64,000 bases of DNA from positions 6,882,001 through 6,946,000 of the forward strand of contig NZ_CP109150.1 in NCBI RefSeq assembly GCF_035920365.1. The letters run 5' to 3'. Both the position numbers and the translations under genes were made by a program. This document shows, in pieces, positions 55,016 to 64,000 of the stretch; positions within the stretch are counted from its first letter, which is position 1; each line of letters starts with the position of its first letter. Source of the stretch: Micromonospora sp. NBC_01740. Lineage in GTDB: Bacteria; Actinomycetota; Actinomycetes; Mycobacteriales; Micromonosporaceae. Below the pieces are notes generated by a model that was given only the letters and a program-made list of their open reading frames with translations, was not told the origin of the DNA and did no database searches.

Positions 55016-56587
55016 GTGACATCGCCCAGCACCACCCTGAGCCTGGTCGACACCGACCCCGCCGAGCTCGCCGTCGACGCGATCGTGATCGGCCTGCACA
55101 GCCAGACCGGCGAGCAGGACGCCACCACCGGCCTGGCCGGAACCCTGCTGCTGGCCAGCGGCGCGGAGAGCATCGCCGCCGCCTTCGACGGCAAGCTGAC
55201 CGAGACGCTGGCCCTGCTCGGCGCGACCGGCGCCCCCGGCGAGGTGATCAAGCTGGCCACGCTGGGCACCGTGACCGCCCCGGTGGTCGCCGCCGTCGGG
55301 CTCGGCCCGGAGCCGACCGGCGCCGCCCCTGCCCCAGAGACCCTGCGCCGGGCCGCCGGCGGGGCCGTACGGGCGCTCGCGGGCGCGCCGCGGGTGGCGC
55401 TCGCGCTGCCGCTGCCGGACGACGCCGACGCGCCTGCGGCGCTGCGCGCGGTGGCGGAGGGCGCGCTGCTCGGCGGCTACCGCTTCGCCGGCTACAAGAC
55501 CCGGCCGCAGCCGTCCCGGCGGGAGCCGGTGGCCGAGGTGCTGGTCGCCGTGCCGGACGCCGGTGACGCCGGTGCTCAGGCCGAGATCGCCCGCGCCCAG
55601 GTGGTGTGCGGCGCGGTCCGGCGCAGCCGGGACTGGGTCAACACCGCCCCGAACGAGCTGCGCCCGCCGTCCTTCGCCGACTCGGTGGCGGACTCCGCCC
55701 GGGAGGCCGGCCTGACGGTCGAGGTGCTCGACGAGGCGGCCCTGGCCGCCGGCGGGTACGGCGGCATCATCGCCGTCGGGCAGGGCTCGGAGGCCCCGCC
55801 GCGGCTGGTGAAGCTGACCTACACCCCGGCCGGCGGCGGCAACGGCAAGCGGGTGGCGCTCGTCGGCAAGGGCATCACCTTCGACACCGGCGGCATCTCG
55901 ATCAAGCCGGCGCAGGGCATGTGGGAGATGAAGTCCGACATGGGAGGCGCCGCGGCGGTGGCCGCGACCATGCTGGCGGTCGCCGCGCTCAAGCCGTCGG
56001 TGGCCGTGACGGCGTACCTGCCGATGGCGGAGAACATGCCGTCCGGGCGGTCGTACCGGCCGGGTGACGTGATCAGCATGTACAACGGCAAGAAGGTGGA
56101 GGTGCTCAACACCGACGCCGAGGGCCGGATGATCCTGGCCGACGCGATGGCGCGGGCCTGCGAGGACGGCTGCGACTACCTCTTCGAGACCTCCACCCTC
56201 ACGGGCGGGCAGGTGGTCGCGCTGGGCAAGCGGATCGCCGGCGTGATGGGCAGCCCCGAGCTGTGCGAGCGGGTCCGCACCGCCGGCGACGCGGTCGGCG
56301 AGCCGGCCTGGCCGATGCCGCTGCCGGACGACGTGCGCAAGGGCATGGACTCCGACGTCGCCGACATCTCCCAGGTCAACGCCGGCATGGACCGGGCGGG
56401 GCACATGCTCCAGGGCGGGGTGTTCCTGCGGGAGTTCGTCAGCGCCGACGTCGACTGGGCACACATCGACATCGCGGGCCCGAGCTACCACTCGGGCGAG
56501 GCGACCGGCTACTGGACCAAGGGCGGCACGGGCGTGCCGGTCCGCACGCTCGTCCAGCTGGTGGAGGACGTCGCCGCCAACGGCTGA
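55016..56587 (+). CDS. pepA: Leucyl aminopeptidase (M17)
   Basis: 523 residues from GTG 55016 behind GGAG. Metal and catalytic residues are K285 and D290 ([10 protein letters not shown]) and the NTDAEGR signature near 368-374, with [12 protein letters not shown] between them. It is a hexameric two-metal exopeptidase removing N-terminal amino acids. The N-terminal 180 residues form the family's macro-like domain. It is divergent from gcvT across 161 bp, where no clear regulatory motif is seen apart from TAGCAT near 54889. Confidence 0.95.
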   Translation: MTSPSTTLSLVDTDPAELAVDAIVIGLHSQTGEQDATTGLAGTLLLASGAESIAAAFDGKLTETLALLGATGAPGEVIKLATLGTVTAPVVAAVGLGPEPTGAAPAPETLRRAAGGAVRALAGAPRVALALPLPDDADAPAALRAVAEGALLGGYRFAGYKTRPQPSRREPVAEVLVAVPDAGDAGAQAEIARAQVVCGAVRRSRDWVNTAPNELRPPSFADSVADSAREAGLTVEVLDEAALAAGGYGGIIAVGQGSEAPPRLVKLTYTPAGGGNGKRVALVGKGITFDTGGISIKPAQGMWEMKSDMGGAAAVAATMLAVAALKPSVAVTAYLPMAENMPSGRSYRPGDVISMYNGKKVEVLNTDAEGRMILADAMARACEDGCDYLFETSTLTGGQVVALGKRIAGVMGSPELCERVRTAGDAVGEPAWPMPLPDDVRKGMDSDVADISQVNAGMDRAGHMLQGGVFLREFVSADVDWAHIDIAGPSYHSGEATGYWTKGGTGVPVRTLVQLVEDVAANG

Positions 56588-56595
56588 CGTACGCG

Positions 56596-56630
56596 AAGGA
56601 GGGCCCCTCGTCGAACGAGGGGCCCTCCTT
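56596..56630. terminator. Strong terminator after pepA
   Basis: A perfect 16-bp stem (AAGGAGGGCCCCTCGT 56596-56611 with 56615-56630) and a 3-base loop, 9 bases after the pepA stop. On the plus strand it ends in CCTT, and it can serve the convergent gene at 56657 as well. Confidence 0.85.
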
Positions 56631-56656
56631 GCGTTCTCACCCGGCCGGGCGCCGGC

Positions 56657-56986
56657 TCAATACAGCTCGGGGCGGCGCTTGCGGCGCTCGTTGTAGTCGC
56701 GCATCCGCTGCGGGTAGCCCATCAGCCGCACGTCGTAGACCGGGATGCCCATCCGGTACGCGAAGCGGCGGGCGCCGTCGGGGCCGTCGATGCGGCGGCG
56801 GGTCCACTCCCCGTCGTCGGCGATCAGCATGACCGTGGTCTCGGTGACGGTGGTCCGCGGCTCGATGTAGGCCTCGACCCCGCGCCGGCTGCGGACGAAG
56901 CCCTCCAGGTGCTCCAGATCGGCGCGGTCGGCGGCCCGGTCGAGGCTGACCGCCCGCGTCTTCTTGCGTCGCCGGAACAGTCCCAC
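56657..56986 (-). CDS. Small basic conserved protein
   Basis: 109 residues from GTG 56986, behind GGGGGAG. The N-terminus is basic (GLFRRRKKTR); the middle (GVEAYIEPRTTVTETTVMLIADDGEWTRRRI) is a beta-rich stretch. The C-terminus GIPVYDVRLMGYPQRMRDYNERRKRR is strongly conserved-looking and basic. No family name is known to me. It lies divergent from lpdA, 179 bases away. Confidence 0.8.
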   Translation of the reverse strand: MGLFRRRKKTRAVSLDRAADRADLEHLEGFVRSRRGVEAYIEPRTTVTETTVMLIADDGEWTRRRIDGPDGARRFAYRMGIPVYDVRLMGYPQRMRDYNERRKRRPELY

Positions 56987-57165
56987 CGAGCGTCTCCCCC
57001 TCAGTCCGTCATCGAAGCCAGGGCCAAGCGTACGTGTCACGGACGTGTCGTTGGGCACCTCACTACGCGGGCGGCGGGCGGTGGTGACAAGATGACCGAG
57101 GTGGGGTGTGCCCGTTGTTGCCCCGCCGTGACCCCCGAAGCAGTGACGCGACCTGGGAGTTGAAC

Positions 57166-58557
57166 GTGAGCGAGCCGAACGACGCAACCTTCGACATCGT
57201 CATCCTCGGAGGTGGCAGCGGCGGCTACGCGACCGCCCTGCGCGCCGTCCAGCTGGGCCTGAAGGTCGCGCTGGTCGAGAAGGGCAAGCTCGGCGGCACC
57301 TGCCTGCACAACGGTTGCATCCCGACCAAGGCGCTGCTGCACGCGGCCGAGATCGCCGACCAGACCCGCGAGTCGGAGCAGTTCGGCGTGAAGGCCGAGC
57401 TGGTCGGCATCGACATGGCGGGGGTCAACGCCTACAAGGACGGCGTGATCTCCCGGCTCTACAAGGGCCTGCAGGGCATGCTCAAGGGCAACAAGTCGAT
57501 CACCATCGTCGAGGGCCACGGCAAGCTGGTCGGCAAGAACGTCGTCGAGGTCGACGGCAAGCGCTACACCGGCCGCAACATCGTGCTGGCCTCCGGTTCG
57601 TACGCCAAGAGCCTGCCCGGCCTGGAGGTCGACGGCGAGCGGGTCATCACCAGCGACCACGCGCTCACCCTCGACCGGGTCCCGGCCTCGGCGATCGTGC
57701 TCGGTGGTGGCGTGATCGGCGTCGAGTTCGCCAGCGTGTGGAAGTCCTTCGGGGTGGACGTCACGATCGTCGAGGCGCTCCCCCGGCTGGTCGCGGCCGA
57801 GGACGAGGAGTCCTCGAAGGCGCTGGAGCGGGCGTTCCGCAAGCGGAAGATCAACTTCAAGGTCGGCAAGCCGTTCGAGAAGGTCGAGAAGACCGACAAG
57901 GGCGTCAAGGTCAGCATCGCCGGCGGTGACACCGTCGAGGCGGAGCTGCTGCTGGTCGCCGTCGGCCGCGGCCCGAACACCGCCGACCTCGGCTACGAGG
58001 AGCAGGGCGTCAAGATGGACCGCGGCTACGTGCTGACCGACGAGCGGCTGCGCACCAGCGTGCCGAACGTCTACGCCGTCGGCGACATCGTGCCCGGCCT
58101 CCAGCTCGCCCACCGGGGCTTCCAGCAGGGCATCTTCGTCGCCGAGGAGATCGCCGGGCAGAACCCGGCCGTCATCGACGAGGTCGGCATCCCCCGCGTC
58201 ACCTACTCCGACCCGGAGCTGGCGTCGGTCGGCCTGACCGAGGCGAAGGCCAAGGAGCAGTACGGCGCCGACAAGGTCAAGACCTACAACTACAACCTGG
58301 GCGGCAACGGCAAGAGCCAGATCCTCAAGACGGCCGGCTTCGTCAAGCTCGTCCGGGTGGAGGACGGCCCCGTCGTCGGCGTGCACATGGTCGGCGCCCG
58401 GGTCGGCGAGATGGTCGGCGAGGCGCAGCTCATCTACAACTGGGAGGCGTACCCGGCCGAGGTGGCGCAGCTCGTGCACGCCCACCCGACGCAGAACGAG
58501 GCCCTGGGCGAGGCGCACCTGGCGCTCGCCGGCAAGCCGCTGCACGCACACGCCTGA
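57166..58557 (+). CDS. lpdA: Dihydrolipoyl dehydrogenase (E3)
   Basis: 463 residues from GTG 57166, behind GGGAG. FAD site GGGSGG is at 15-20, the redox disulfide is C46/C51 (GGTCLHNGC), the NAD site is GGGVIG, and the C-terminal catalytic pair lies in HAHPTQNEA. It reoxidises dihydrolipoyl groups on E2 subunits with NAD+. sucB follows 66 bases on, so the two supply E3 and E2 of the pyruvate and/or 2-oxoglutarate dehydrogenase complex. Confidence 0.97.
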   Translation: MSEPNDATFDIVILGGGSGGYATALRAVQLGLKVALVEKGKLGGTCLHNGCIPTKALLHAAEIADQTRESEQFGVKAELVGIDMAGVNAYKDGVISRLYKGLQGMLKGNKSITIVEGHGKLVGKNVVEVDGKRYTGRNIVLASGSYAKSLPGLEVDGERVITSDHALTLDRVPASAIVLGGGVIGVEFASVWKSFGVDVTIVEALPRLVAAEDEESSKALERAFRKRKINFKVGKPFEKVEKTDKGVKVSIAGGDTVEAELLLVAVGRGPNTADLGYEEQGVKMDRGYVLTDERLRTSVPNVYAVGDIVPGLQLAHRGFQQGIFVAEEIAGQNPAVIDEVGIPRVTYSDPELASVGLTEAKAKEQYGADKVKTYNYNLGGNGKSQILKTAGFVKLVRVEDGPVVGVHMVGARVGEMVGEAQLIYNWEAYPAEVAQLVHAHPTQNEALGEAHLALAGKPLHAHA

Positions 58558-58623
58558 TCACGACAACCGCGGCGTCCGGCGACGGGCGATGATCCCACCA
58601 GGGGAATGAAGGAGTCTTTGAAG

Positions 58624-60435
58624 ATGCCGGTATCGGTCACCATGCCCCGGCTCGGTGAGAGCGTCACCGAGGGCACCGTCACGCGCTGGCTCAAGCAGGA
58701 GGGCGACACCGTCGAGGTCGACGAGCCCCTGCTCGAGGTGTCGACCGACAAGGTCGACACCGAGATCCCGTCCCCGGCGGCGGGCGTGCTGAGCCGGATC
58801 GTGGTCGGCGAGGACGAGACCGCCGAGGTCGGCAGCGAGCTGGCCGTGATCGCGGGCGAGGGCGAGTCCACCGGCGGCGGCGAGACCGCCCCGCAGCAGG
58901 AGGAGCCGGCCGAGGAGGCCGCCGAGGCCGCCGAGGAGCCGCAGGCCGAGGCGGAGCAGCCGGCCGTCGAGGAGCCGGAGACCCAGGCGCAGGCCGCGCC
59001 GGCGCCGTCGGGCGAGGGCACCCCGGTCAAGATGCCGGCCCTGGGCGAGAGCGTCACCGAGGGCACTGTCACCCGCTGGCTCAAGCAGGTCGGCGACACC
59101 GTCGAGGTGGACGAGCCCCTGCTGGAGGTCTCCACCGACAAGGTCGACACCGAGATCCCGTCGCCGGTGGCCGGCACGGTCCTGGAGATCAAGGTTCCCG
59201 AGGACGAGACCGCCGCGGTCGGCGCCGACCTGGCCGTGATCGGCGCCGCCGGCGCCGCCCCGGCCGAGGCGAAGCCGGAGCCGAAGCCCGAGCCCAAGGC
59301 GGAGGCCAAGCCCGAGCCGAAGGCCGAGGCCAAGCCGGAGCCCAAGGCTGAGGAGCCGACCCCGGGCATGTCGTACAACGAGCCGTCGGCGGAGGCCGAG
59401 ACCTCGGCGCAGCCCGCGCAGGCCGAGCAGAAGGCCGTGCCGTCGGCCCCGGCCCAGCAGCGCCCGTCGGCGCCCGCCCAGGGCGGCGAGGAGGCCGCCG
59501 GCTACGTGACCCCGCTGGTGCGCAAGCTGGCCAGCGAGCACGGCGTCGACCTCTCCTCGGTCAACGGCACCGGCGTCGGTGGCCGGATCCGCAAGCAGGA
59601 CGTGCTGGAGGCGGCGGAGAAGGCGAAGGCCGCCAAGGCTGCGCCGGCCCCGGCGCAGCAGCCCGCCGCGGCTGCCCCGGCCAAGCCGGCCGCCAAGCCG
59701 CAGCCGAGCGCCAAGCGCGGCAGCACCGAGAAGCTCCCCCGGATCCGCGCGACGATCGCCAAGCGGATGCAGCAGTCGCTGCACGAGATGGCGCAGCTGA
59801 CCACCGTGGTCGAGGTGGACGTCACCAAGGTCGCCAAGCTGCGGGCGCAGGCCAAGGAGTCGTTCCAGCAGCGGCACGGCGTCAAGCTGTCGTTCCTGCC
59901 GTTCTTCGCCCTCGCGGCGGTCGAGGCGCTGCAGGCGTACCCGATCGTCAACGCCAGCATGGACCTCGACGCCGGCACGATCACCTACCCGGACTCGGAG
60001 AACCTCGGCATCGCCGTGGACACCGAGCGGGGCCTGATGGTGCCGGTGATCCACGGCGCAGGCGACCTGAACCTGGGTGGCATCGCCAAGCGGATCGCCG
60101 ACCTGGCCGAGCGCACCCGGACCAACAAGATCAGCCCGGACGAGATCGCCGGGGCGACCTTCACGCTGACCAACACCGGCAGCCGGGGCGCCCTCTTCGA
60201 CACCCCGATCGTGCCGTCGCCGCAGTCGGCGATGCTCGGCACGGGTGCCGTGGTCAAGCGTCCGGTCGTCGTCAACGACCCGGAGCTGGGCGAGGTCATC
60301 GCCGTCCGGTCGATGGTCTACCTGGCCCTGTCGTACGACCACCGGCTGATCGACGGCGCGGACGCCGCCCGCTTCCTGGTCGCGGTCAAGGAGCGGCTGG
60401 AGTCGGGCAACTTCGAGGCCGAGCTCGGCCTGTAG
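58624..60435 (+). CDS. sucB: Dihydrolipoyl acyltransferase (E2) with two lipoyl domains
   Basis: 603 residues from ATG 58624, with AAGGAG 9 bases upstream; ATG 58606 overlaps that site and is less likely. Two nearly identical lipoyl domains (K43 and about K175, both in [12 protein letters not shown]) are joined by acidic Ala/Glu linkers. One linker contains KPEPKAEA repeats (about 59273-59350). The E3-binding domain is near 295-335. The catalytic domain carries H573 and D577 (YDHRLIDG). In actinobacteria one E2 of this type serves both pyruvate and 2-oxoglutarate dehydrogenases (M. tuberculosis DlaT), so sucB/dlaT naming is interchangeable. Confidence 0.96.
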   Translation: MPVSVTMPRLGESVTEGTVTRWLKQEGDTVEVDEPLLEVSTDKVDTEIPSPAAGVLSRIVVGEDETAEVGSELAVIAGEGESTGGGETAPQQEEPAEEAAEAAEEPQAEAEQPAVEEPETQAQAAPAPSGEGTPVKMPALGESVTEGTVTRWLKQVGDTVEVDEPLLEVSTDKVDTEIPSPVAGTVLEIKVPEDETAAVGADLAVIGAAGAAPAEAKPEPKPEPKAEAKPEPKAEAKPEPKAEEPTPGMSYNEPSAEAETSAQPAQAEQKAVPSAPAQQRPSAPAQGGEEAAGYVTPLVRKLASEHGVDLSSVNGTGVGGRIRKQDVLEAAEKAKAAKAAPAPAQQPAAAAPAKPAAKPQPSAKRGSTEKLPRIRATIAKRMQQSLHEMAQLTTVVEVDVTKVAKLRAQAKESFQQRHGVKLSFLPFFALAAVEALQAYPIVNASMDLDAGTITYPDSENLGIAVDTERGLMVPVIHGAGDLNLGGIAKRIADLAERTRTNKISPDEIAGATFTLTNTGSRGALFDTPIVPSPQSAMLGTGAVVKRPVVVNDPELGEVIAVRSMVYLALSYDHRLIDGADAARFLVAVKERLESGNFEAELGL

Positions 60436-60453
60436 TTCCCGCCCGACGGCACG

Positions 60454-60486
60454 AAGGGCGCCCCGGTCACCGACCGGGGCGCCCTT
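60454..60486 (+). terminator. Terminator of lpdA-sucB
   Basis: A 15-bp perfect stem (AAGGGCGCCCCGGTC 60454-60468 with 60472-60486) and a 3-base loop, ending CCCTTTC. It lies 18 bases after the sucB stop. The following 150 bp is a GC-rich tract with imperfect copies of CCGTCCGGCCGCCCG; no gene is seen in it. Confidence 0.85.
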
Positions 60487-60648
60487 TCGCCGTCCGGCCG
60501 CCCGGCCTGCGCGCCGTCTGGTTCCCCGCCGCCCGACCGGCCCGCCGTCCGGCCGCCCGTCGCCTGGTTCGCCCGCCGCCCGGCCCGCGCGCCGCCGGGC
60601 TGGCGCGATTCCGGCCCGGCCGGGACAGGGCGCTGCCAGAGTGGTTGG

Positions 60649-61980
60649 GTGGGTGTCATCCGGTGGCGCGAGCGGCTGGGACCGGCCGTCTCGATCGCCC
60701 CCGGCGCCCGGGTCGACCGGTTCGAGGTCTTCTTCGACCTGGTCTTCGTCTTCTCGTTCTTCATCATCACCCGGACCACCGCCGCCAACATCTCCGGTTG
60801 GTCGCTCGTGCACGCCATGCTCGTGCTGGCCGTGCTCTGGTGGTGCTGGGTGGTGCACTGCGTGGTCGCCACCCGGGTCCGGCTCGGTGAGGGCTTCGTC
60901 CCCGTGCTGATGGTCATCGGCATGGCCGCGCTGTTCTGCTTCGCGCTCTCCCTCCCCCAGGCGTTCAGCGACGCGACCGACGTGGCCGCCGGGCCGATGG
61001 TCGTAGCGCTCAGCTACGTGGTGATCAGGGGTGTGCACCTGGCGCTGTACTGGCACGTCGCGCAGGAGAGACCCGGGGAGCGGCGGCTGCTGCTGAAGTA
61101 CTCCCCGGAGGTCACGATCAGCACCATGCTGCTCACGGCCGCCGCGCTGATCCCGCCCCAGATCGAGGACCCGGACCGGGCGGCGATGCTGCGCGACGGC
61201 CTGTGGGTCAGCGTCGTCCTGCTCCAGTACGGCATGGGCCTGGTCGCCGGCGCCTGGGGCTGGATGGTGACCTCCGCCGAGCACTGGACGGAGCGGTACG
61301 ACCTCATCCTGATCATCGCCCTGGGCGAGTCGGTCATCTCCGTCGGCGTCGGCAGCAACCTGCTCGGCCAGCCGCCCACGTGGCCGGCGGTCGCCGCGGC
61401 GGTGCTCGGCATCTTCTTCACGGCCGCGCTGTGGTGGGCGCACTACGACGTGATCGCACCGGCCGCCCGGATAGCCCTGCACGCGGCCGAGGGCCGGCCC
61501 CGGGTCTCGATGGCCCGCGACGCGTACGCCTACATGTACCTGCCGATGATCGCCGGAATCATCCTGTTCGCCCTCGGCGCCGAGGAGATCGTGCACCAGG
61601 TCGCCGATCCGGACACGCCCGTCGGGGACCCCACGATCGGCCCCGGTGTCCTGCTGCTGTTCGGCGGGGTCGCCTGCTACCTGTGCGCGAACATGCTGTT
61701 CCAGTGGCGCACCCTGCGTACCGTCTCGTGGACCAGGGTCGGTGCCGTGCTCCTCCTGGCCGCCACCGTTCCCGTCGGCCAACGGCTGCCGGGGCTGGCC
61801 GCCCTCGCCCTGCTCACCACGATCTGCGTCGGGCTGGTGGCCGTCGAGGCGGTGGTCATGGCGGACTCCCGGCGCGCCCTGCGCGAGATGGTCTTCGAGG
61901 AGAAGACCACCCACGAGGCGCACGAGGCCGCCTGGCGCGCCCGCTGGCGCGAGCCCACCCCGGACGAGCCGTCGACCTGA
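60649..61980 (+). CDS. ltrA: Low temperature requirement protein A family membrane protein
   Basis: 443 residues from GTG 60649. About eleven spans. The start carries the family hallmark VDRFEVFFDLVFVFSF, and ERYDLILIIALGESVISVG is a second LtrA motif. The family was named from a Listeria cold-growth mutant; its molecular role is unknown. The C-terminal 45 residues are charged. Neighbours give no hint of function. Confidence 0.92.
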   Translation: MGVIRWRERLGPAVSIAPGARVDRFEVFFDLVFVFSFFIITRTTAANISGWSLVHAMLVLAVLWWCWVVHCVVATRVRLGEGFVPVLMVIGMAALFCFALSLPQAFSDATDVAAGPMVVALSYVVIRGVHLALYWHVAQERPGERRLLLKYSPEVTISTMLLTAAALIPPQIEDPDRAAMLRDGLWVSVVLLQYGMGLVAGAWGWMVTSAEHWTERYDLILIIALGESVISVGVGSNLLGQPPTWPAVAAAVLGIFFTAALWWAHYDVIAPAARIALHAAEGRPRVSMARDAYAYMYLPMIAGIILFALGAEEIVHQVADPDTPVGDPTIGPGVLLLFGGVACYLCANMLFQWRTLRTVSWTRVGAVLLLAATVPVGQRLPGLAALALLTTICVGLVAVEAVVMADSRRALREMVFEEKTTHEAHEAAWRARWREPTPDEPST

Positions 61981-62206
61981 CACCTGGGCACCGGAGCACC
62001 CGGATGTCATCCCTCGGCCCACGGCGCCGGGTAGCACCTCGTAGCACGCTCGTCAGGATTACGCCGTGGTCACCATCCGGCCCGTCCGTCGGCCCTGACG
62101 GGGCACGTGGCCTCGCGCCTGCTGTCGTAGGCTGGCCACAGCGTCGCGGTGCACCCGGCAAGGAGACCGCCGAGGGCATGGAGGCGCGGGACCGCATGGG
62201 AAACAC

Positions 62207-62704
62207 ATGCCTCCGTTCACGCCCGACGAGCGCCTGCGGGCCTTCGGCAACCAACTGATCGAGATCCACCTCTGGCTCCGCGAGGAGCTCGCCCGCCTGC
62301 GCGACGGCGTGGGCGACCCCGGCGTACGGCCGAGGGACCTGCGGACCCACTGCCTGGCCTTCTGCGCGGCGCTGACCCGGCACCACACCGGCGAGGACGC
62401 CGGGGCGTTCCGGGTGCTGGCCGAGCAGGTGCCCGAACTGGTCCCCGTGCTGCGCGAGCTTGAGGCCGACCATCACATCGTGGCCGAGGCCCTGCACCGG
62501 GTCGAGGAGCTGGCCGACGCCACCGCGCCGCCGCACGAGGTGCGGGCCGAGCTGGACACCCTCGCCGCGCTGCTCGAGACGCACTTCGTCTACGAGGAGA
62601 AGAAGCTCGTCGGCGCGCTCAACGCGCTGACAGCCGGCAGCACCAAGGGGCTCCTCGGGGTGCCCCTCCCGCCGCTCGACCGTGACCCTGGACCGGTCCA
62701 CTGA
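62207..62704 (+). CDS. Hemerythrin-like HHE-domain protein
   Basis: 165 residues. Candidate di-iron ligands form the HHE pattern: H21 (IHLWLREE), H59/H60 and E63 (RHHTGED), H89/H90 (EADHH), and H126 with E130/E131 (THFVYEEKK). Four helices fit the fold. It may bind oxygen or NO or sense iron; some actinobacterial members act in oxidative or nitrosative stress. No clear ribosome-binding site is seen before the ATG. A TAGGCT box lies upstream near 62128. Confidence 0.88.
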   Translation: MPPFTPDERLRAFGNQLIEIHLWLREELARLRDGVGDPGVRPRDLRTHCLAFCAALTRHHTGEDAGAFRVLAEQVPELVPVLRELEADHHIVAEALHRVEELADATAPPHEVRAELDTLAALLETHFVYEEKKLVGALNALTAGSTKGLLGVPLPPLDRDPGPVH

Positions 62705-62834
62705 CCCGTACCCGGGCGAGCGCGCCGGCGGCACCACGGGGTCCACGCGACGTTCGGCCCGGCCCGGGTCTGCCGGTAGCAGAATCGCCGCGGTCGGGCT
62801 TTGTCGGCGGGCCCGGGCCCGGCAGGGTGGGCGC

Positions 62835-63752
62835 ATGGCGATCTTCTCTCTCCAGGCGGTCCCGTCCGACGGCCCGGGCTGGCTGGACCTGGCCCGGCGG
62901 GCCGAGGCAGCCGGCTTCGACACCCTGTTCACCGCCGACCATCCGGGTTCGGCGGCGTCCCCCTTCGTCTCGCTGGCCGCCGCGGCGGCGGTGACCTCGA
63001 CGATCGGCCTGGGCTCGTACGTCTCCAACGCCGGCGTCCGCGAGCCGATGCTGCTCGCCTCGGACGTGGCCTCCCTCGACCTGTTGTCGGGCGGGCGGGC
63101 CCGGTTCGGCCTCGGCGCCGGCCACACCCCCGCCGAGTGGCGCGCGGTCGGCCGGGAGCGCCCCGACGTCGCCGGGCGGGTACGCCGCTGCCTGGCCGTG
63201 GCCGAGGCCGTCCGCGCCCTGCTCGACGGCGAGGAGGTCACCGTCGACTCCCCCGACCTGGTCCTGCGGGGCGCGCGGCTGGAGGCCCCGCGCCCGGTGC
63301 AGCGGCGGATCCCGTTCACCCTCGGCACGGCGAACTCGGCGATGCTGCGCTGGGCCGGCGCGCACGCCGACGTGGTCGGGCTGTCCGGCCTGGGGCGCAC
63401 GCTGCCTGACGGTCACCGGCACGACGTGCGCTGGCGCGAGGCGGACATCGAGGCGCAACTGGCCTGCGTCGCCGCCGGGGCGGAAGGGCGGGCCGAGCCA
63501 CCGGTGCTGGAATCGCTCGTGCAGCACGTCGCCGTCACCGACGACGCCGAGGCCGCCGCCGCGCCGACCGCCGAACGGATCGGGCTGAGCGTCGCCGAGC
63601 TGCTCGCGACGCCGTTCGTGCTCATCGGCACCGAGGACGAGATCGTCGCGGCAGTCGCCGCACACCGGCGTCGCTGGGGCGTCACCCGCTTCGTCGTACG
63701 CGAGGACGCACTCGACCCGCTCACGCCGGTGCTGGCCCGCCTCGCCGCCTGA
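62835..63752 (+). CDS. LLM-class F420-dependent oxidoreductase
   Basis: 305 residues from ATG 62835. The luciferase-like barrel pattern is visible: LARRAEAAGFDTLFTADH near the start, STIGLGSYVSNAG and LSGGRARFGLGAG. These belong to the F420-using LLM proteins common in actinobacteria. The cofactor is inferred from family resemblance, and the substrate is unknown. It follows the hemerythrin gene by 130 bases with no recognised element between. Confidence 0.9.
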   Translation: MAIFSLQAVPSDGPGWLDLARRAEAAGFDTLFTADHPGSAASPFVSLAAAAAVTSTIGLGSYVSNAGVREPMLLASDVASLDLLSGGRARFGLGAGHTPAEWRAVGRERPDVAGRVRRCLAVAEAVRALLDGEEVTVDSPDLVLRGARLEAPRPVQRRIPFTLGTANSAMLRWAGAHADVVGLSGLGRTLPDGHRHDVRWREADIEAQLACVAAGAEGRAEPPVLESLVQHVAVTDDAEAAAAPTAERIGLSVAELLATPFVLIGTEDEIVAAVAAHRRRWGVTRFVVREDALDPLTPVLARLAA

Positions 63753-63791
63753 GCGACGCATCGACGGCAATCGGGGCGGGGACGCTTCCGG

Positions 63792-63808
63792 TCATCGAAA
63801 CTTTCTGA
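63792..63808 (+). promoter_or_regulatory. Palindromic GAAA-C-TTTC element upstream of the secreted protein
   Basis: An imperfect 17-base palindrome centred on GAAACTTTC, flanked by TCA and TGA, 45 bases before the ATG. It is A/T-rich for the region and may be an operator or promoter part. Confidence 0.35.
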
Positions 63809-63853
63809 CATCATCCGGCAGATAGATCGAAGGTTATGACCATGGAGGTTCGG

Positions 63854-64000
63854 ATGCGTACCCGCCTGACGAGTTCCCTCAGCGTCGCCCTGCTGGCGAC
63901 CGCCGCCTTCCTGGTGCCGGCGTCGCCCGCCGCCGCCGCGCCGTCGTTCCGCACACCCTTCCCGTGCAACCAGACGTGGTCCGGCCAGACCCGCACCGCC
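63854..64000 (+). CDS. Secreted protein, N-terminal fragment (possible M23-type peptidase or wall protein)
   Basis: The frame runs off the window end; 49 residues are seen. ATG 63854 has GGAGG 6 bases upstream (ATG 63842 is in frame but covers the site). A clear signal peptide: basic MRTR, a hydrophobic core, and a predicted cut after ASPAAAA. The mature start PSFRTPFPCNQTWSGQTRT resembles the beginning of actinomycete secreted M23 endopeptidase-like proteins, but too little is present to be sure. Confidence 0.6.
   Translation, partial: MRTRLTSSLSVALLATAAFLVPASPAAAAPSFRTPFPCNQTWSGQTRTA

Noticed and set aside
57037..58551. 504-codon minus-strand frame over lpdA
   Set aside because: Antisense shadow of a well-identified dihydrolipoyl dehydrogenase; composition (Asp/Val/Leu/His runs) is that of reversed third-codon G/C bias.
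58558..62037. 1159-codon open frame on the minus strand
   Set aside because: It runs antisense through sucB and ltrA, is full of His/Gly/Arg/Leu runs typical of GC-rich antisense frames, and matches no protein family. The plus-strand genes carry complete domain signatures.

Overview
The window is chromosomal DNA from a very GC-rich actinobacterium (G+C looks roughly 70-75% by eye, with strong G/C preference at third codon positions). The best fit is Micromonosporaceae, in or near Micromonospora. Support comes from the phosphatidylinositol mannosyltransferase, the actinobacterial bcc-aa3 respiratory genes, F420-type enzymes, abundant GTG/TTG starts and leaderless promoters. I see no rRNA, tRNA, CRISPR array, transposase, integrase or phage gene. 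The genes are closely packed and every intergenic gap is under 300 bp.

Layout. 1-4056: the end of a sensor kinase and its NarL-type regulator, a SAM methyltransferase, and a GGDEF-EAL protein overlapping it. 4070-6450 (minus): PimB-like mannosyltransferase and M48 membrane protease. 6686-9948: a cassette of a ribbon-helix-helix regulator with a repeated TGACGTCA operator, a DUF4097 protein and a DrrA/DrrB-type ABC exporter. 10024-17609: a Cys-rich mini-protein, a NYN nuclease-like protein, a DEDDh/GIY-YIG fusion, a short RelA/SpoT homologue, a NUDIX hydrolase, a sugar-nucleotide transferase and a stand-alone RAM domain. 17718-27541: a DUF4142 protein, then ctaE-qcrC-qcrA-qcrB and ctaC-ctaF, with ctaG, a pseudo-receiver, trpD and a zinc-ribbon mini-protein between them. 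27731-35570: a cysteine desulfurase/TusA pair, sugar/nucleoside kinase, ErpA-like protein, glycerate kinase, NadA, MurA and a DUF3043 protein. 35653-38271 (minus): a three-gene ABC-2 exporter. 38370-44788: a possible leader ORF and a 2093-residue low-complexity TPR/WG-repeat protein. 44847-49187: aldo/keto reductase, site-2 protease, two small proteins, and a Ser/Thr kinase with a spore-associated-protein-like outer domain. 49307-60435: fused CobU-CobT, CobS, an unknown protein, GcvT, leucyl aminopeptidase, a small protein, Lpd and a two-lipoyl E2. 60649-64000: LtrA, a hemerythrin, an F420-type LLM oxidoreductase and the start of a secreted protein.

Gene order follows a conserved actinobacterial backbone. 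From memory, the M. tuberculosis block Rv2188c-Rv2215 carries pimB', the DEDD exonuclease, trpD, ctaE-qcrCAB, ctaF-ctaC, the adenosine-kinase-like gene, the ErpA-like gene, glycerate kinase, DUF3043, cobT-cobS, gcvT, pepB and dlaT in nearly the same order. Genes here that break this order are the likely lineage-specific insertions: the RHH/DUF4097/Drr cassette (though it lies at the block edge), the second Rel-like protein, the ABC-2 exporter, the giant WG protein and the kinase.

Working together: the qcr and cta genes encode most of the menaquinol-to-oxygen supercomplex (subunit I, ctaD, is not here), with ctaG, ErpA and the sulfur-transfer pair as plausible assembly factors. Lpd and SucB are the E3 and E2 of a 2-oxoacid dehydrogenase. 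CobUT and CobS complete the cobalamin nucleotide loop. The most unusual features are the operator array and exporter cassette at 6605-9948, the giant disordered protein with several families of in-frame repeats, the CobU-CobT fusion with a 51-bp tandem repeat tail, and a 22-bp perfect palindrome at 53627-53689.
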